Below are positions 35,960 to 49,221 of a stretch of DNA of 64,000 bases, in pieces. The notes below the pieces were generated by a model. The model was not told where the DNA came from. It made no database searches and saw only the letters and a list, made by a program, of their open reading frames with translations. Position 1 is the first letter of the stretch, and each line of letters opens with the position of its first letter. The position numbers were made by a program, and so were the translations under genes. Origin of the DNA: Hofstenia miamia (lineage: Eukaryota > Xenacoelomorpha > Acoela > Hofsteniidae); contig CABFPE010000166.1 of the NCBI GenBank assembly GCA_900660155.1, positions 134,422-198,421 of the forward strand. The letters are read 5' to 3'.

Positions 35960-36654
35960 CTGCTCCTCTGGTATCAACCTGTTCTGTTCTGCTTAAGCTC
36001 TTCTCTTGTAGTTTCTATAGTCTTCCCCTTACCTACCCTGCACCTGTCCTGTAGAACTGAGGGCCTTTTCTTTTCGTTGCACTGTCGAGCTCAAACCCAG
36101 GTCTTCGCGGTCCCAGTCTAGCCTTTTACCTCTTGGCCACTAGGGCCCGTTATTGTTATTATTATTATTATTATTTTTATTATTATTATTAATATTATTA
36201 TTTTAAATGAAATGTAAATATTTGTTAATATATAAAATAATATAAAATAAATTGAAAATTGTAATAAAACTTGTTTATAATGAAAAAAATGTCACTGTAT
36301 TGATATGACTCATTTCCCAAAAATATTAATAATAATTTCGCATTTATGCATTAAATTAAATAATAATTATTTTTAAAAGTTATTGATTTATAAAATAAAT
36401 AATAATCAAATTTTTCTGCTTAATATTTTTGTAAGTGAAATCATTAAAAGTAAAATGATTTAAGGAAGCATTATATTTAATGCTAAATGACATTATGCAG
36501 CGCCAATAATACGAAATATTAACGCCAATTAAACAATATAAAACCCCAACTGTTCAGTTAAAAGAAGCTTCTCTATTTTGAAGAAAATGTTGTACAAGGG
36601 TTGCAGCTTTAAAAAATAAGTTTCAACATTTTAACCGCTGTGCTGATAAATTGT
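35960..36654. repeat. 695-bp direct repeat, unit 2
   Basis: Begins directly after a single N (35959) inside the SINE body and repeats unit 1, including the SINE head. Confidence 0.95.
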
Positions 36655-37836
36655 GATTAATAAAATTGATTTTTCCCCTTAATCCCCAGTTTTTAATGTA
36701 AAGCTAGAATAAAATCAAAATTAAACAATATTTAGGTAAAAGAAGTAGTATTTTTGTCAAAATTATGTCGCCTTAGTCATAAACAACCAATGTGAGTAAC
36801 AATAGTTTGTAAGGTGTGAGGATCATTGCCAATTATTCAGCATAATTATATTTCAAATTCAAAGCAATCGTTTAATTCATTTATTGCGATAGAAAGAGTC
36901 TGCTAGCACAATAAAGTGTGTATTGTTGTCAATTGTAAGGTTCTATTTCGGTTTTATGTAAATTTTATCAACCACATTATTACATTATTTAACTTTTCAG
37001 TATGGATAGTAGGTGATACGGCATTTTAAAACCAATAAATTGTCAACAGAAGAAATATAATAACATAAAATGCTTATATATTGATCTGATAGTTTGAAAA
37101 TGGATCAGGCAGGCTCGCTTTTGGCTGATATATTCAATTCCAAATTTGGTTGAAGTTAATTGTAATTTAAGCGTTATTTAGAATCCAATAGCTACAAATC
37201 AACCAATTTTTATACATTGGATAATTGAAACATAAGTTCAATATTCCAGGATTATTATGATAAATATTCAATAGTGATAACAACAGTTAAATAAAGAAAA
37301 CATTTCTAAAAAACAAATATTGAGAGATTCTCAGTGTTATCAAAGGTTATTACGTCTATTTTTTCAACACAAGCATCAAAAATCAATCAACGACAATAAA
37401 CCAAATAGTTGAGTCCATTGAATTGCAATATTTGCAAATAGTAATGCAGGTATCCCTAAAATCGTTACTTTTATAACTTTTTAATTGTTTTCAATGACAA
37501 ATTTGCATTATAAAGTTCGATCATATAATTTAAAAACTTAACTCAATTACAACTATGATTGATCTATTGAACAAATGTAAGGCTTTAATGAACACCTTAA
37601 TAAAGAAGCTTATAAATTTAGCAAATTCAAAATTTTTGCAAATGGAAGTTTTCCAAATATTTGGCAAAAATTGGCCAAATAATTGCCTAAATTATCCAAA
37701 TGTGTACAATTTGTACAACTTAAGGTGCAACTTAATTTGTTTAAATAAACTTGTACATATAATGTATAAGAGACAAGTTTGAGCATTGATGAAATCAATA
37801 CAAAGAAAATTAAAATGCTTCATTGATAATATTTGA

Positions 37837-37840
<4 letters not shown>
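36655..37840. other. AT-rich intergenic sequence
   Basis: No recognised feature. The 37555-37798 open frames on both strands reflect AAATTTGGCAA-type low-complexity sequence. Confidence 0.4.

Positions 37841-37841
<1 letters not shown>

Positions 37842-37878
<37 letters not shown>
37842..37878. repeat. (TA)n microsatellite
   Basis: Abuts the 5' truncation point of the L2-like LINE. Confidence 0.9.
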
Positions 37879-37879
<1 letters not shown>

Positions 37880-37882
<3 letters not shown>

Positions 37883-40190
37883 ATTTGCTGTCTGATTTAT
37901 AAGTGCAATGGCTTCTTTAATCATGCAACAAATTGTCCTTGAGCCCACACATATGAAGGGTCATACACTTGACGTATTCTTAGTACGCGAAACCGAAATT
38001 CATGTTGTGAAATCATGCACTGTACTGCCTAACACAAGTGAAATACCGCATCACTTTCCGGTTATTATCACGATAGTGAATTAAACTAATATTAAGCGGA
38101 TACACTCAAAGATTAAACAAAGGATAATGTTTCATGACGCTAGAAATCTTGATTTTCAACTTTTTCAAAAGATCTTAATAATACTTTTAGTAATTCGTGT
38201 TTTCTGCATATAACTCATCCCAGCGATTTGCTGGATATTTTCCACTCTAATGTTAAAGGAGTAAATAATTCTCACTGTCCATTCAGATATAAAAGTGTAC
38301 AAGTTAATTCAAAACCAAGGTTCGATTTCGAACTAAAACAGCTCAAATCTAGCCGCCCTAAAGCTGAAAAACAATACTTGAGTTTAAAATCGAATGAAAA
38401 CAGGACTGCATATACAGATCATTGCGAAATGCAGTAGTACGGCTATCTGAATTGAAACAAGCTCGGTACTTCTAACATCCTATTTATAAGAATGAAAAGA
38501 TTGCGAAGAACTTATTTAAATTCACCAAGCTTATTTTTGAACCCTAAGGTATTTCTACAAATTCAGTCGATGTCGATTCTGAAATTACAACAATATCCAT
38601 ATCATTGTACTTTATGGAAAAGAAGTCGCACTTAATTAATGAAATGTCCTTAGACCGCCCTTTTCTTTATAATGATATATATGCTGCAATTAAAAATCTC
38701 TTTTCTGTTTCGAATGTCGAAATGAGTAAATTTGAACTGCTGCCATTCAACGATATTGTACAGTTGATCACGAAATCTAAGACAATTAGATCATATGGCA
38801 ACGAATTTTATTAAGAACTTTTTTGTTCTACAGATGCTAATAGCTTTCATTACAAAAATTATAAGTGATTCACTGGAAACAGCTATTTTTCCATCAGGAG
38901 CAAAGAATCAAATTAGTATTTCCACTACTAAAAAACCAAAACTCGACCCACTTGAACTGAAAAACTACCGACCAGTTTCAAACTTAATGTTCTCAAAGAT
39001 TTTAAAGAAAGCTGTTTATCTACAGCTGTCAAATCATCTTGCACAAACCGATTTTTGCCCTAGTTTCAATCTGGATACCGGGAACACCACTCGTGCAAAA
39101 CTGAGGTTCTCCGTGTCAGTAATGATCTTTTGAGTTCATTAGATAAGAATAATGTTGCTATTATAATGTCATTTGATCAATCATCGGCTTTCGATATTTT
39201 TAGTCACAATATTCTGATTCGTATATTAGAACGATGCGGGATCGCTGGCACTGCTCTTGGATGATTTATTAAATGTTATTTATCTAAGAGACTGGAAACT
39301 TTCCATTTTAACGGCGCAAATAGTGATTCGATTCAAATGTTATCTGGCGTACCTCAAGGATCGTGCCTAGGGTCGATACTGTATGTCATCAATAATTCAT
39401 ATATTATTTCCTTTTGATTACATTATCACGTATACGCGGATGACATACAGGTGTATCATTCATTCAAGGCTGAAACAGTTAATATACGGAATAGGATTAT
39501 TGAATTCTTTGAGATGTTGTCTTACTAGATGTCATTCTTCCATCAACGTCTGAACAGGAGCAAGACAAAAACCTTGATAGTTTCTAAGTCCAAGGATGTC
39601 AAATCGAAATTCAAAAATCTTTTGCCGTTTAGCTTTTGAAAATATCTGTTTGATGCTGTAAATAATCTGGGTTTCAACCTTGCAAGTGATATTACAGTGG
39701 ATACATTTGTAAAGCAAACCGTAAAATCAATTTCTTTCCATTTGCGTAACATTAAGCAAATTCGTAAATTTCTATATCAGTGAGAGAGAGAGAGATACTC
39801 ATAAACACTTTCGCTATTATAATATATATAATAATATATATAAACACTCGCTATTATTCAAAGCACCGGATTTTCAGTTAAGAAGGTTAATTGCTTCACT
39901 GGCTTCCAGTCAAGTTCAGGGTCAAATACAAGATCATTTTATTAGTATGGAAATGCCTCAATGGAATGGGTACGGGTAATCTTTCAGTCATTCCGGACCG
40001 AGTTTATATAATGATCTTATTTTTTATCTAAAAGAAATAACCGAGCTAGCATTATTTAAGAAAGGTGTAAAGACACACATGCTTGGTGAATTTTTATCAG
40101 TGTTTATTTCTAATCGATAGTTTTAACTTGTAATGTCAGCCTGCGCAATAGATTACGTTTTGTATATGTGCGCGACACAAGAATAAGCGA
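37880..40190 (+). mobile_element. L2/CR1-like LINE, 5'-truncated and decayed
   Basis: The recognisable order of a CR1-L2 clade element is preserved. The end of the endonuclease is at about 37930-38090 (PTHMKGHTLDVFL). The linker follows (about 38280-38560), then the reverse transcriptase: KKPKLDPLELKNYRPVSNL at about 38930-38985, SFDQSSAFDIFSHNIL at about 39170-39215, GVPQGSCLG at about 39349-39375, and VYADDIQVYHSF with the YADD active site at about 39430-39465. The C-terminal 'LHWLPV(K/R)FR' block is at about 39890-39930 and the 'LW..LP..L' tail at about 40000-40090. The 3' end is GCGACACAAGAATAAGCGAT followed by (TA)n (40191-40231), like L2 3' ends. Many stops and frame changes make it inactive. 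Same strand as the transporter array, in intergenic DNA. Confidence 0.85.
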
Positions 40191-40191
40191 T

Positions 40192-40227
<36 letters not shown>

Positions 40228-40231
40228 ATAT
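40191..40231. repeat. (TA)n tail of the LINE
   Basis: Simple repeat directly following the LINE 3' end. Confidence 0.85.
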
Positions 40232-42930
40232 AATATTCAATATGTAGTTTAAATTTAAGATGGTCAAAGTGATTACCACATTGTTAAACTATATGTGCAA
40301 AGAAATTTTTCTCACCTCTCTCAGTTAAAATTTCTGAATAATAGATTATACTAATGTAATGGTATTTCAATACTAGAAACTATTTGTAATTGATATATCT
40401 TGCCCAGCTTGGGGTATTCTGTGTTATGATTACTGTGCATTTGATTATTTGATTATTGCTAAAATTGGTACATGTTACTGAATGGCTGTTAAAACTGAAT
40501 AGGTTGAATTTTTTACAGAGCAATTATTCATATCCTAGAGAAATTCTATAGACTAGCAATGCTTTGAATAGTGAAATCTTGTAAAACTTGATAAAGTCTT
40601 GACATAAACTTATGAAATTTTGCGACGAAGTTTATCTAATTCTTCATTCTCATATATGTATATAAATGTAATAATCCATCAATTCTCAAAATACAGATTT
40701 TCTAAGAATGACGAGACTCAAATGATTCTGATCAACAAAATATTTTCAAAAAGTGTGCCTGCATTTCAAAAAATTATTTATCAAGGAGACTAAAATCAAC
40801 CAAATTTCTATATTTTGAATGACATTACTTTTAAGATGTACTTAGAAAACATTTTATGGAAAATGGCGCAATTTTTCAATTAAATTCTCCTTACATAAAT
40901 AAAAATTAAGTAGTGTTATTAAGAATGTTAATCAAATGTTGGCATGGTACACGTGTTTCTGATTTTAAATGAGCATCAGTTACATACGTTTAGAAAATAT
41001 TACTTAAATGCATTTTATAAATATGAAAGTTACATACATTACTTAATTCTGCTCTAAATGTTGTTAAGGATGATATTGCACTATAGATTTTAGAATTGAT
41101 AATATTGAAGTGGAGGTATTTGTGGCAAAAGATTCTGAAGTCTATATATCAATACAATAATCTTTTGCAAACTGTAAGCTTGACATGTGATATTGAACTA
41201 TGTAGTTTGAATAATCTAAATGAACTTTGGACTAATATGATTTCTTTGAAGTAATTGTAAACAAGCACACTTGGTTACTAAAAATTGTAACATTGTTGAA
41301 CACTTTTGGTCGCATTGACGAACAAACTTCAGATCATTGCTTTAAAAATGAAAAAATTCAATGTCACTATGCGTTTACTAATGTTGATAATGTTTCTGTA
41401 ACCACCAGCAACAGTTTGAGACTTATTTAATTGAGCTCTAGATCTATAATTTAATACTCTCTAAATATTCCCAACACTACATGGAAATGTTGACTAAATA
41501 CAGCCAGTTTTTATCAAGAAACAGAAATTGTAAGTAAGCAAACTCATGAAACTGGAAAATCAGAGAACATAGAGGCAACAATGATGACAAAATGAGCGAC
41601 AATTTAAGGAGTACTTTCATTTATTTTATAAATCATCTTGAAAATGAGAAGGACAAAGGAACTTTTAATTTCATATAATGATGTATGTCTGCCATAAACA
41701 CAATTTTTGATTTTTTTCTGAAAATAATAATTATTCATGCATAAAAGACTATGTACCCTAAAATCAGAAAGATAGTGTCCAAATGCTTGTAAGTGTAAAA
41801 TTGTTTCCTGAGTTTTTCATATTTATTCTTTGTTTTATCATTTAATTGTTGGTTGGACTGCTTTTTATCAAAAAGAATAACTTATCATTTGTACAATTTT
41901 CGATATTTCTAGAAATAAAATCAATATTTCAAATTAAATTTTTGCAATTAGATTGTAATTGATTTGGTAAATAAGCTTTAACATTGTTTCGATAGGTTAC
42001 ATCCTCCATCAAACGGATGTATGCTTAACATTTCTTTATACTTTTACAAAAAGGTAAGTCTAATATCAATTATCTATTAAATGTATAAATAGATAGTACA
42101 TTTGGCATTTTTGCAAAGACTGGATAAACATACCTTTCCGTTGCAATATAATGTCACTTAATATATTTGGTGATCTAAACAATCAATTCGAATTTATTCA
42201 CTTTTGTAATAAGTATTCGATTAAAATCTACTTTTTAAAAAATTTTGTGAATATATATATTATTTACGAAATTCAGTATGCAAACTTGTAAAAACATAAA
42301 AATTCATGAAAATTATAATTATCTTTTTCAAACAATGCTTCTTAGTAAGTAATTAGTTTCTCTAAATGAAAAATAGTATGTTCTGATGCTGTTTGTGTGA
42401 AGACTGCTTAAAAAAAGAGAATATGAATAGCATTTTTTAGGTGGACTTGTAAGGAATCACAGTCTACATAAATATTTAAAATTAATTTTCACTAATGATT
42501 CAAAAATTAGATTTACATTAATTTATTTGCAAATATTTGAAGAGGGGATTTTATTTGGACAATAATGCTCTAAAAGAAATTGTTCTCAACCTGTTCGTAA
42601 CGAAAATGTTTTTCAATAAATCAACCAAATTTTTGCTTTTAGCTGGAAACCGCTTAAGAATATACCAACACTGTCAAAGTAACTTAAAATTGAATTTTAG
42701 CTTACAAAATGTATGACAGAAAAAATATACTTGATGGGTCATAGCCAAAAAAGGATTGCGAACCACCAATAGAACTCTGGATACATGAAGATGAAGCCCA
42801 TGTAATTCAGAAAAATGTTATTATTATTTTTATTAAAGCTTTGAGTTTAATGTAAAATAAAATGGAAATTTTTAAAAATTGAAAGAACATAAAATATATT
42901 TTGCAGCATATTTACAAAATCAAAAATCAT
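40232..42930. other. AT-rich intergenic sequence
   Basis: About 2.7 kb with no open frame over 60 codons and no recognised element. Confidence 0.5.
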
Positions 42931-42934
42931 TTAC

Positions 42935-44185
42935 TACAAAACTTTTTTAACTTTTAGAAATATGTTGGAAGAATCAAAGTTGATATCAGCTATCCTTCTT
43001 AAAAATTCTTTAGAAAAAATATTGGAAAGTCTAATATTAATGGAAATTAGAGGGGTAAATAAGATACTGTCAACAAATACACTCCTTGTAGAAACCCATG
43101 CAAATACTTTTGCCAAATATTTTGTAGAATTAATTTCGTGGACAAATGCTTATGTATACAATGTCAGTATTAAGAATGCACAACCGACTTCATCTAAAAT
43201 TCCCAATATCTATAGAAACACTAATAACAGCTTTCAATTCATATTGATGAACAATAAATCCAGCTATGTAAACAAGAGGACAATTTTTCCGTCAATCTCC
43301 ATTTAGAGAATTCGTTTTTGATTACAAAATAAATTTTGTTTTTCTAACATGTCTGCAGCACAGTATTTACTGTAATCTTTTTGATTTGCGACATTGGAAG
43401 GGAATGAACGATTTAGTTCAAACAATAACAGTGCAGAATTTTTTTAAGGGTATTAAAAATTTCATTGACAGATTAACAGTATAAAGAACCCGAAGATTGT
43501 CGATAAATTCCAAATGCATCTCAGAACATGGCCTATTCAAAGAGTGATTTTTTAAGAACGTCTTTTTAGTAAAACGAAGACACCCATTAAAGTTTGAAAC
43601 CATCCATTACAAATTTTGACTTCAAAGATTTAACGCATTTCTTGTTGCGAAACACTCTCATGTCTCTCAAAAATCACGTCAGCCAAAACTTGCAGTGTTC
43701 ATCATTGCCATTGCAAATAATATTGTTCAGAAATGTTTTTTCGAAAACCAATTGAGGGTGATTTAGCGTTACAAAAATTAAAAATTATAGTAATGTCACA
43801 AACAAATTGGTATGTTACACAATGATTTGATGAAATGGATAAATCTGCAAACAGTTTTTTCCATAAAATGAGAACGTCTGCTTCTCAATAAATTTGGGAA
43901 TAATGATTTCCTTGTTATAATTGTACAACTTTCAAGGTTATAATCTTCTTATTTAAAGATTGAGTACAGATCACACTATTTGCATTCTTCTCACTTCTAC
44001 ACTAGAGTTTTAGTTTTTTTAGCAAAAAGATTTTTCCGTATGCATTTAAAAAGATCTTTCCAAGGAAACCATTTTTTACTACTGCTTATTGGATGCTGAA
44101 CTACCCAAGTACTATTTTCATCAAATCCTTCAAAGCACTTGTAAAATGTTGCATTTATTATTAGATTTTCATTCCAATTCATAAA
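42935..44185 (-). mobile_element. Possible P-element-like transposase relic (minus strand)
   Basis: The minus strand at about 44110-44065 reads PISSSKKWFPWKDLFKCIRKNLF, resembling the P/THAP9 '...PH(L/I)(L/F)K.(I/V)RN.(L/F)' segment. About 280 codons later, near 43270, it reads VYIAGFIVHQYELK, like the 'Y(I/V)AG(Y/F)' motif that follows the catalytic domain. Spacing and order fit a P-type transposase, but the intervening sequence is heavily broken and unmatched. The plus-strand 114-codon frame at 42962-43306 is probably its shadow. Confidence 0.35.
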
Positions 44186-44349
44186 TAAGGCAGGAATTTA
44201 CCAAAACAATTATTCTCTTCTTATTATCCAATCGATACTCTCTCATCTCTCATTAATTTTTGAAAAAAAAAATTTCAGGTTTATTTTGTTAGTCTTATTT
44301 CTAGATGTCTTTTTATCAATCTCAAATTTCTTCTGAATTTCCTATTTTC

Positions 44350-44530
44350 TGTGTTGTGATCTAAGGCTTGATTCTTGGACTAATTCTTTTTATTATATAC
44401 ATTGATGATTCCATTAAATGTATTTCTCAAAACAAATTCAATTTGCATCCTATGTGCTGATGATATCCGAATTTTTTCTGCAAACATGAAGGACCTTCAA
44501 ATTTATTGTGCAAATGCATTACAATGATCT
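44350..44530 (+). mobile_element. LINE reverse-transcriptase fragment
   Basis: A short stretch reads LGLILFIIYIDDSIKC, like 'LGPLLF..YINDL', then a DDIRIFS segment like 'FADD...'. It is truncated on both sides and ends just upstream of transporter copy 3. Confidence 0.5.
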
Positions 44531-44600
44531 ATATATAATCCTTTTATTTCATAATTATAATTTATATAGAAACTCTATGTAGTAAAAACCTACTTTTTAG

Positions 44601-47600
44601 ATGAAGAGTTTCTCGTTTTGGTACACGATAACTATTTTCATAGCAATCTTCTTATATGAAGGAATGCAGGATTCCATCATTGCCCCATTCTTTCCCATTC
44701 AGGTAAGTTTTGGTTTTGAGGTGAACAACTTCACATTTTTATGGTCTAGTATTGACAATTCAGAGACTTTACTAAATATGATTTTTTATATTTTAGACTA
44801 TATCAACATTAAAATTGAAATATAATTTATTTCAAACGTACCTGTATTATTCCAATACGCATCTCACAACTACACTACATCTTGAAAAAAAATGCAAAGT
44901 AAATCTTTATTAAATAACGTTGTTCTTTTATGTCTCAAGGAAAATGCAGAGACTCATTTCTTTCGAGATGTATGTCATTGTTCTGGATAGAACTGATATT
45001 TATGTATTTATGTAGTTAAATGCACTAAGGTGATGCTAAATTTCAAATGAGCTTAATTGCATTGGCAAAATTTGGCTACGCAATGCAAGTTTGCAGAGAA
45101 TGCTTCTCATGCTAATCATCAGTATCTCGGTTTATGATTTGGCTCAGCTATGTACCAATTGAGCTCGTTATAGATGCCAGCCATGAATACTGCATCGTCA
45201 CTTTCTGCAATTGACATATTCATTTGGGGTCACCTTCAAACAAATTCTTTTTGTATTTTTGAAGAAGCGATTGAGGTTGCAACTGTGTGTTAGTAATACC
45301 AATAGTGGGTTATGATTCATTTGATGGTGAAACTGGACCCATGCAAGCCATCTGACCCATTGACCCATGTTCAGCTTTTATATGAATAATGTTTTGGATA
45401 CTATATGCACTATTTTTGTATGAACAGGATACACTGGTATATGTAGTTGTGAAACCTTTTCATTTAGGATATGATAATATAAATTGAGTAACTAAATCGA
45501 CAACAGTAGCTAAAGTAAATCAAATTATTCATTATTATACTCAAATGTCCGAAATTCAAATGCAACGATTACTCGTTGAAAAATCAATACTTACTTTAAG
45601 CGCGGCCTGGTGATCTACTGAATAGAAATCTAAAAGACGCAATAGATTTTAACCATTTAATTAATAATATAAATATCAGAAATGCACCACACCTTTGTAA
45701 GCTTTGCACAAATTCAATTAGCTTCAAAACAAGTAAAAAGTATTTTGTCAATTCAAGAAATATTTGACATTCAGTAGGAAATTTTTACAACAAATTTATA
45801 AACGTACATCCTTAATTCCGAATGTTTTATAAAATATACGGTATCTTCTTTTATATGAATACCCGATTGTTGTAAAAATTTGATTGTGACACAAGTTCAG
45901 TTCTTCATATGTAACAATATTTTCCTACCATCCATTATTGCCACCATAATATGATACAAATGACATAAATATATAAATGCTACAGTAGGCGCCTCTAATA
46001 TATTATATTGGTTTTTCCAACAAATTTCTACAACTTTACAAACGTACACCCTTTTTGAAAATTGTAAATTTTTAAGCTGAAATAACTTTACAGCATTCAT
46101 AAGATTATACAATTTAGGCGAAAATACACCACAATGCTTCGGAAACTTTTATTGGAATAACGATGGCTGGACTAGACATTGGAGATTTACTTGTCAATAG
46201 CATACTTTTAAATTATTCCGTGGCGAAAAATTCACAGAAAGTCTATATAATCATTTTTGGGGTTTTCTCAGGTTTGTCGGTAATCCTATTTGGAGTAGCA
46301 GATAAAATCGTAAATCAACTAATTTATGAATTACTTCAATTTATGTTGCGCTTTTTTTCTGGCATTGGAGCAGGCGTCAATTTCTGTCTTGGTGTAGTCT
46401 TTCTTTCTTCATTAGAAGATTCTGTTAAAAGACAAGCAACATTGGTTACCTTAGCATTTGCTCTATATTACACAGGCGTCTCTATTGCACCATTTTTTGC
46501 CACTCTCTTAATTGATGTCATTGGATACACAGAAGTATTGATAATTATAGGATGTAAGTAATTCTATTTGAAACTTTAATATATTTTTCTTTCTTGGAAA
46601 ATGTGCTACTACTTTAGAAGGAAAAGTCAAGTAGGTCAAGAAATAAACATGTATATATCCAGCCATAAGAGGTTCATGTATACCCCTGCTGGTCGTAACT
46701 TTCATTTACATCAACTANTTAGGAATTTTGATTAATGTTTTCTGTTTGTATGCAATTACGCTATCCATGTCTCAAATTTCCTTTGTATATTAAAAAAGTC
46801 TGATATAGTACTAATATTTAAAAAAAATGATCGAACCAGTTGCATAAACTACCGACCAATTTCAGTAAATCAATCCTTTCTCAAAAACAGTTGAGAAACT
46901 ATTATGGATACAAATAAATATATACATAAAAACATTGAAAATAAATTAACATTTTACGGTTCTAATTCAGACTCTCTGAAACTAACACGAAGCTTCCTGT
47001 ATGATTGAAAACAAAGCTATAATAGATATATGTACTCGAATTATTTGTCAACAAATAAATGTGTTCCTCAAGGGAGTGCAATTGTACCCATTCTACTTAA
47101 TATATACATTAATGATTTATGTAATGTAGTTAAAGGAGTAGATGAACTGCAATGTTCAAATAACACTTGCATTATAAGTAAAGAAAGCATAATAAGGTAA
47201 AAATTCAATTGCAACTACTAAGAAATTAGTAATCAATGTTTGTAATATTAAAGAGTATATTGTAAAAATCATCATTTATTATATATTTATTATATGTTTA
47301 TTATAATACAAAACAATAGCAAAACAATGATTCTCAAGCAATACCTAACTCCAGCACTATAAAGGATTTGGGCATTGACATCAAAAGTAATTTTAGTTTC
47401 AATATTTTATATCAAACAAGTTAAAAAATATGGCCAATGGCGTGCAATGCATTCACTAACTAAGAGGGTTACTCAGAGCAAACAGGTAATCTATGCTCTA
47501 GTAATGAGTAATGAGCCACTTTGTCTATGCATGTGCTTAGCTGAATAACGTAAATATAAGTACCTAATGGATAAATAAGATTTTTACCTGGTCAATTTCT

Positions 47601-48148
47601 ATTATGTTTAGTGCTAATAAAGATGGAATACAACATGTTAGCTCCATTTTATCATGTTAAATACATAAATCTAGTAATTCAATTAGGGCATATTCACAAG
47701 TTATCTAATGTTGCTAATTCACTAAATATATTACTTAAATTTAAATACATATTAACTAGATACATCAATAATATTAAAACAAAACTCCAGCATAGATCAA
47801 CTCTTTTTCAACATCCACAATAAGATGCTGGAATAAATTACCACAAAATATTAGACCCAGAAAAATACTATGAGAAAATCTTTTAGCTACAAATTTGGAA
47901 CATCCACGCAATTTTATTTATAGCGAAATATATAATAAATGAAATAATTTGATTTGTAAATGTTCATGTGAATGTGATGTGTTGGTATGTATGTGTTATA
48001 TTTGTGTGTATGATCTGTTTCATAAATTATTATAATAGCTCTATTTGCAATTTATGGCATTGCCATTAATTTTGTATACATTTTTATGCTTTCAACAAAG
48101 TCATTCAAAATGTGTAGGTCGCGAAGGCGAATTAATAAGCGCTATCGA

Positions 48149-48183
<35 letters not shown>

Positions 48184-48978
48184 CTCAACTAAGAAGAATA
48201 TATTATAATATAATGATTTTACAGTTTTTTCAATGTGTGCACGTTATTTCTGTAAATATATTTCAAATTAATTATATATAATTTAGCTATCTCACTAATT
48301 CCATCATTGGGTCTTCTTCCAATAAAGGAAAGAGTCAATGAACATCATAAAGCTGATGCAGACCTTCCTCCCCAAAACTCACTCATTATCTTCAAAAGCA
48401 TTAATATATTGGTAGTCATATACTGTCAATTGACAATCTACATTTTATGGGGTTTTATTGACGCTAGTCTTGCACTTATGTTTCTCAAAATTTTTGGCAT
48501 GGATAGGACAGAAATAGGTTCTATATTTAGCACAGGGGCAGCTATTTCTTTGATTAGCTCAATTATATCTATATACATTAATAGTCTCTCATTCTATAAA
48601 TTAAATTATGTAATTTCAATGTCTACACAAATTGTAGTTTTGTCAACTATGTCACTATCACTGTTTTTTCACAATTTCTATGGCATGTTGTTTGCATACT
48701 GCTTGCATTCTCTAGCACGATCAATGACTAGTGGATCAAATGTTCTCTATTTCAAAGATCTTTTTGATCAGGAATTTCAGGATCCTCAATTGGAAAACAG
48801 CTTGTGCACTGCAACAGCGACTTCCAACATATTTTCTTTACTTGGAAGAATAATTGGACAATTCGTTTTTGGTGGCTTGCTTCTCGAACATTTTGGATTC
48901 TTGCATGTCATCAACTTAATACTAATTTTGTTTACCTTAGCAGCAGTTGGACAATATTTTGTGATTAGAATCAGATGA
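44601..48978 (+). CDS. SLC18B1-like MFS transporter, copy 3 of tandem array (3 exons)
   Basis: Predicted membrane transporter of about 409 residues. Exon 1 is 44601-44702 (MKSFSFWYTITIF to FPIQ, phase 0 donor CAG|GTAAGT). Exon 2 is 46118-46553 (acceptor TTTAG, phase 1 donor T|GTAAGT). Exon 3 is 48287-48978 (acceptor TTTAG, stop TGA). An in-frame TAG directly precedes the ATG. That TAG could also be the acceptor of an upstream untranslated exon. About 11-12 hydrophobic helices are evident. Landmarks: QDSIIAPFFPIQ (helix 1), ASETFIGITMAGLD, LYYTGVSIAPFFA, LWGFIDASLALMF and LHSLARSMTSGSN. The GFIDASLALMF block matches SLC18B1 'GFLDPTLSLFV' and IGSIFSTGAAIS matches 'VGLVFLGMALS'. An AATAAA lies at 49079-49084, 100 bp past the stop. 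It is closer to pseudogene copy 1 than to copy 2 (shared GLLPI, IDASLAL, NYVISMSTQI). Intron 2 holds a LINE fragment. Substrate unknown. Confidence 0.8.
44703..46117 (+). other. Intron 1 of transporter copy 3
   Basis: 1,415 bp, close to the 1,405 bp of intron 1 in copy 2. It contains a short fragment at about 45595-45625 (CGGCCTGGTGAT) related to the MITE ends at 56011 and 56546. Nothing else was recognised. Confidence 0.6.
46800..48030 (+). mobile_element. LINE relic inside intron 2 of transporter copy 3
   Basis: Plus-strand pieces read INYRPISVNQSF (about 46838-46880), CVPQGSAIVPILLNIYINDL (about 47062-47120) and, further on, LGIDIKSNFSFNI (about 47368-47405). These are successive reverse-transcriptase blocks. 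A TRN-like C-terminal block lies at about 47740-47820. The element lacks its 5' part and has many stops. It explains why this intron is about 1 kb longer than the same intron in copy 2. A single N lies at 46717 nearby. Confidence 0.7.
48149..48181. repeat. (TA)n microsatellite
   Basis: Late intron 2 of transporter copy 3. Confidence 0.9.
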
Positions 48979-49221
48979 CAAAATATTTCTTTATTTATTA
49001 GTAACAGAAATCCTGCCCGTGAACTTTAATATTCTTTTCATTTCTGGTTGATCTCTCATCTGTGAATCTTAGGATCAAAATAAAAACAAGGAGATGTGAT
49101 GGGATGAAAAATTAAGTACAGTGGCCATATTATCAGCATACATTTAGTGCTTTTATTGTACAGGGTTTACTATTTGTAGGTTTTTAATCAAATATAATGT
49201 CTATTTCCTCTGCATTTATAT

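Noticed and set aside
42962-43306. 114-codon plus-strand frame preceded by a good acceptor site, with a faint RasGAP-like look
   Set aside because: The resemblance lacks the arginine-finger and other diagnostic residues. The minus strand of the same region reads better as a P-like transposon relic.
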